DNA from: an uncultured Lachnospiraceae bacterium
GTDB taxonomy: Bacteria; Bacillota_A; Clostridia; Lachnospirales; Lachnospiraceae
NCBI GenBank assembly: GCA_910587495.1
Contig: CAJUMT010000161.1
Location: forward strand, 2,074-8,047
Direction of reading: 5' to 3'
Length of the DNA stretch: 5,974 bases
Below are positions 5,923 to 5,974 of this stretch, piece after piece. Numbering within the stretch: position 1 is the stretch's first letter; every line of letters begins with the position of its first letter. The translations under genes and the position numbers were made by a program. Under the pieces are notes generated by a model. It did no database searches, was not told where the DNA came from, and saw only the letters and a list, made by a program, of their open reading frames with translations.

Positions 5923-5974
5923 TCAGACATTCCACCGATAACCACACCCCCAGACGGTATCAATGTAACTATGA
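5923..5974 (-). CDS. Response regulator, OmpR family (C-terminal end only)
   Basis: Only the last 16 codons lie inside the window. They read HSYIDTVWGCGYRWNV and then TGA (5925-5923). The pattern [YF]I-[DE]-TVWG-x-GYR[WF] is the hallmark wing and C-terminal strand of the OmpR/PhoB winged-helix DNA-binding domain, so I am fairly sure of the family despite the short fragment. The fragment runs directly into the kinase gene (5-base gap, or a 25-base overlap if the GTG start is used), the classic regulator-kinase arrangement. The receiver domain and promoter lie beyond the window edge. Confidence 0.85.
   Translation of the reverse strand, partial: HSYIDTVWGCGYRWNV

Noticed and set aside
5577..5963. 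Reverse frame of 128 residues overlapping the kinase N-terminus
   Set aside because: The kinase frame has membrane segments and HAMP residues here, and the response regulator occupies a third frame at the right-hand end. This frame shows no motif.
1..5974. CRISPR arrays, insertion-sequence ends, tRNA or rRNA genes
   Set aside because: No spaced repeat array, transposase motif, paired terminal repeats or recognisable RNA gene was found when reading both strands.

Overview
The window looks like a low-to-mid GC Gram-positive chromosome, most likely a Clostridia/Lachnospiraceae-type gut Firmicute. The basis is AGGAG-type ribosome binding sites, a consensus TATAAT promoter, and a two-component/ABC cassette of the kind common in that group. 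This is an inference from style; nothing in the window fixes a genus.

Layout. Positions 1-348 are AT-rich and hold no convincing gene. They contain a weak reverse-strand ORF (7-228, possibly from 315) and a strong forward promoter (267-295). The promoter serves a single forward gene at 349-1602, an AAA_14/DUF4143 ATPase with an AAA-type P-loop domain, a winged helix and a C-terminal PD-(D/E)XK-like fold. This gene converges on the rest of the window with only 10 bases between the two stop codons. Everything from 1613 to 5974 is a reverse-strand operon, read right to left. It starts with the last 16 codons of an OmpR-family response regulator (cut by the window edge and identified by its typical C-terminus), followed by a HAMP-containing sensor histidine kinase (4826-5917), a LolD/MacB-type ABC ATPase (4090-4764) and a large tandem FtsX/MacB-type permease (1613-4093).

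How the genes work together. The kinase and regulator probably sense an envelope or peptide signal and control the ABC exporter encoded next to them. The ATPase and permease overlap by 4 bases (ATGA) and should be translationally coupled into one complex. By analogy with similar operons, the exporter may handle antimicrobial peptides, lipids or envelope stress, but the substrate cannot be read from the sequence.

The most interesting structure is the 61-base gap between the kinase and the ABC ATPase. A perfect 10-bp inverted repeat there has the ATPase Shine-Dalgarno sequence as its 3' arm and runs straight into a T tract ending at the start codon. It resembles an intrinsic terminator and an SD-sequestering hairpin in one. 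Just upstream, two identical octamers one base apart exactly fill the 17-nt spacer of a weak promoter-like sequence. A transcript starting there would lose part of the 5' arm of the hairpin. This suggests a way to uncouple transporter expression from regulator expression. No CRISPR array, tRNA, rRNA or insertion sequence was seen.
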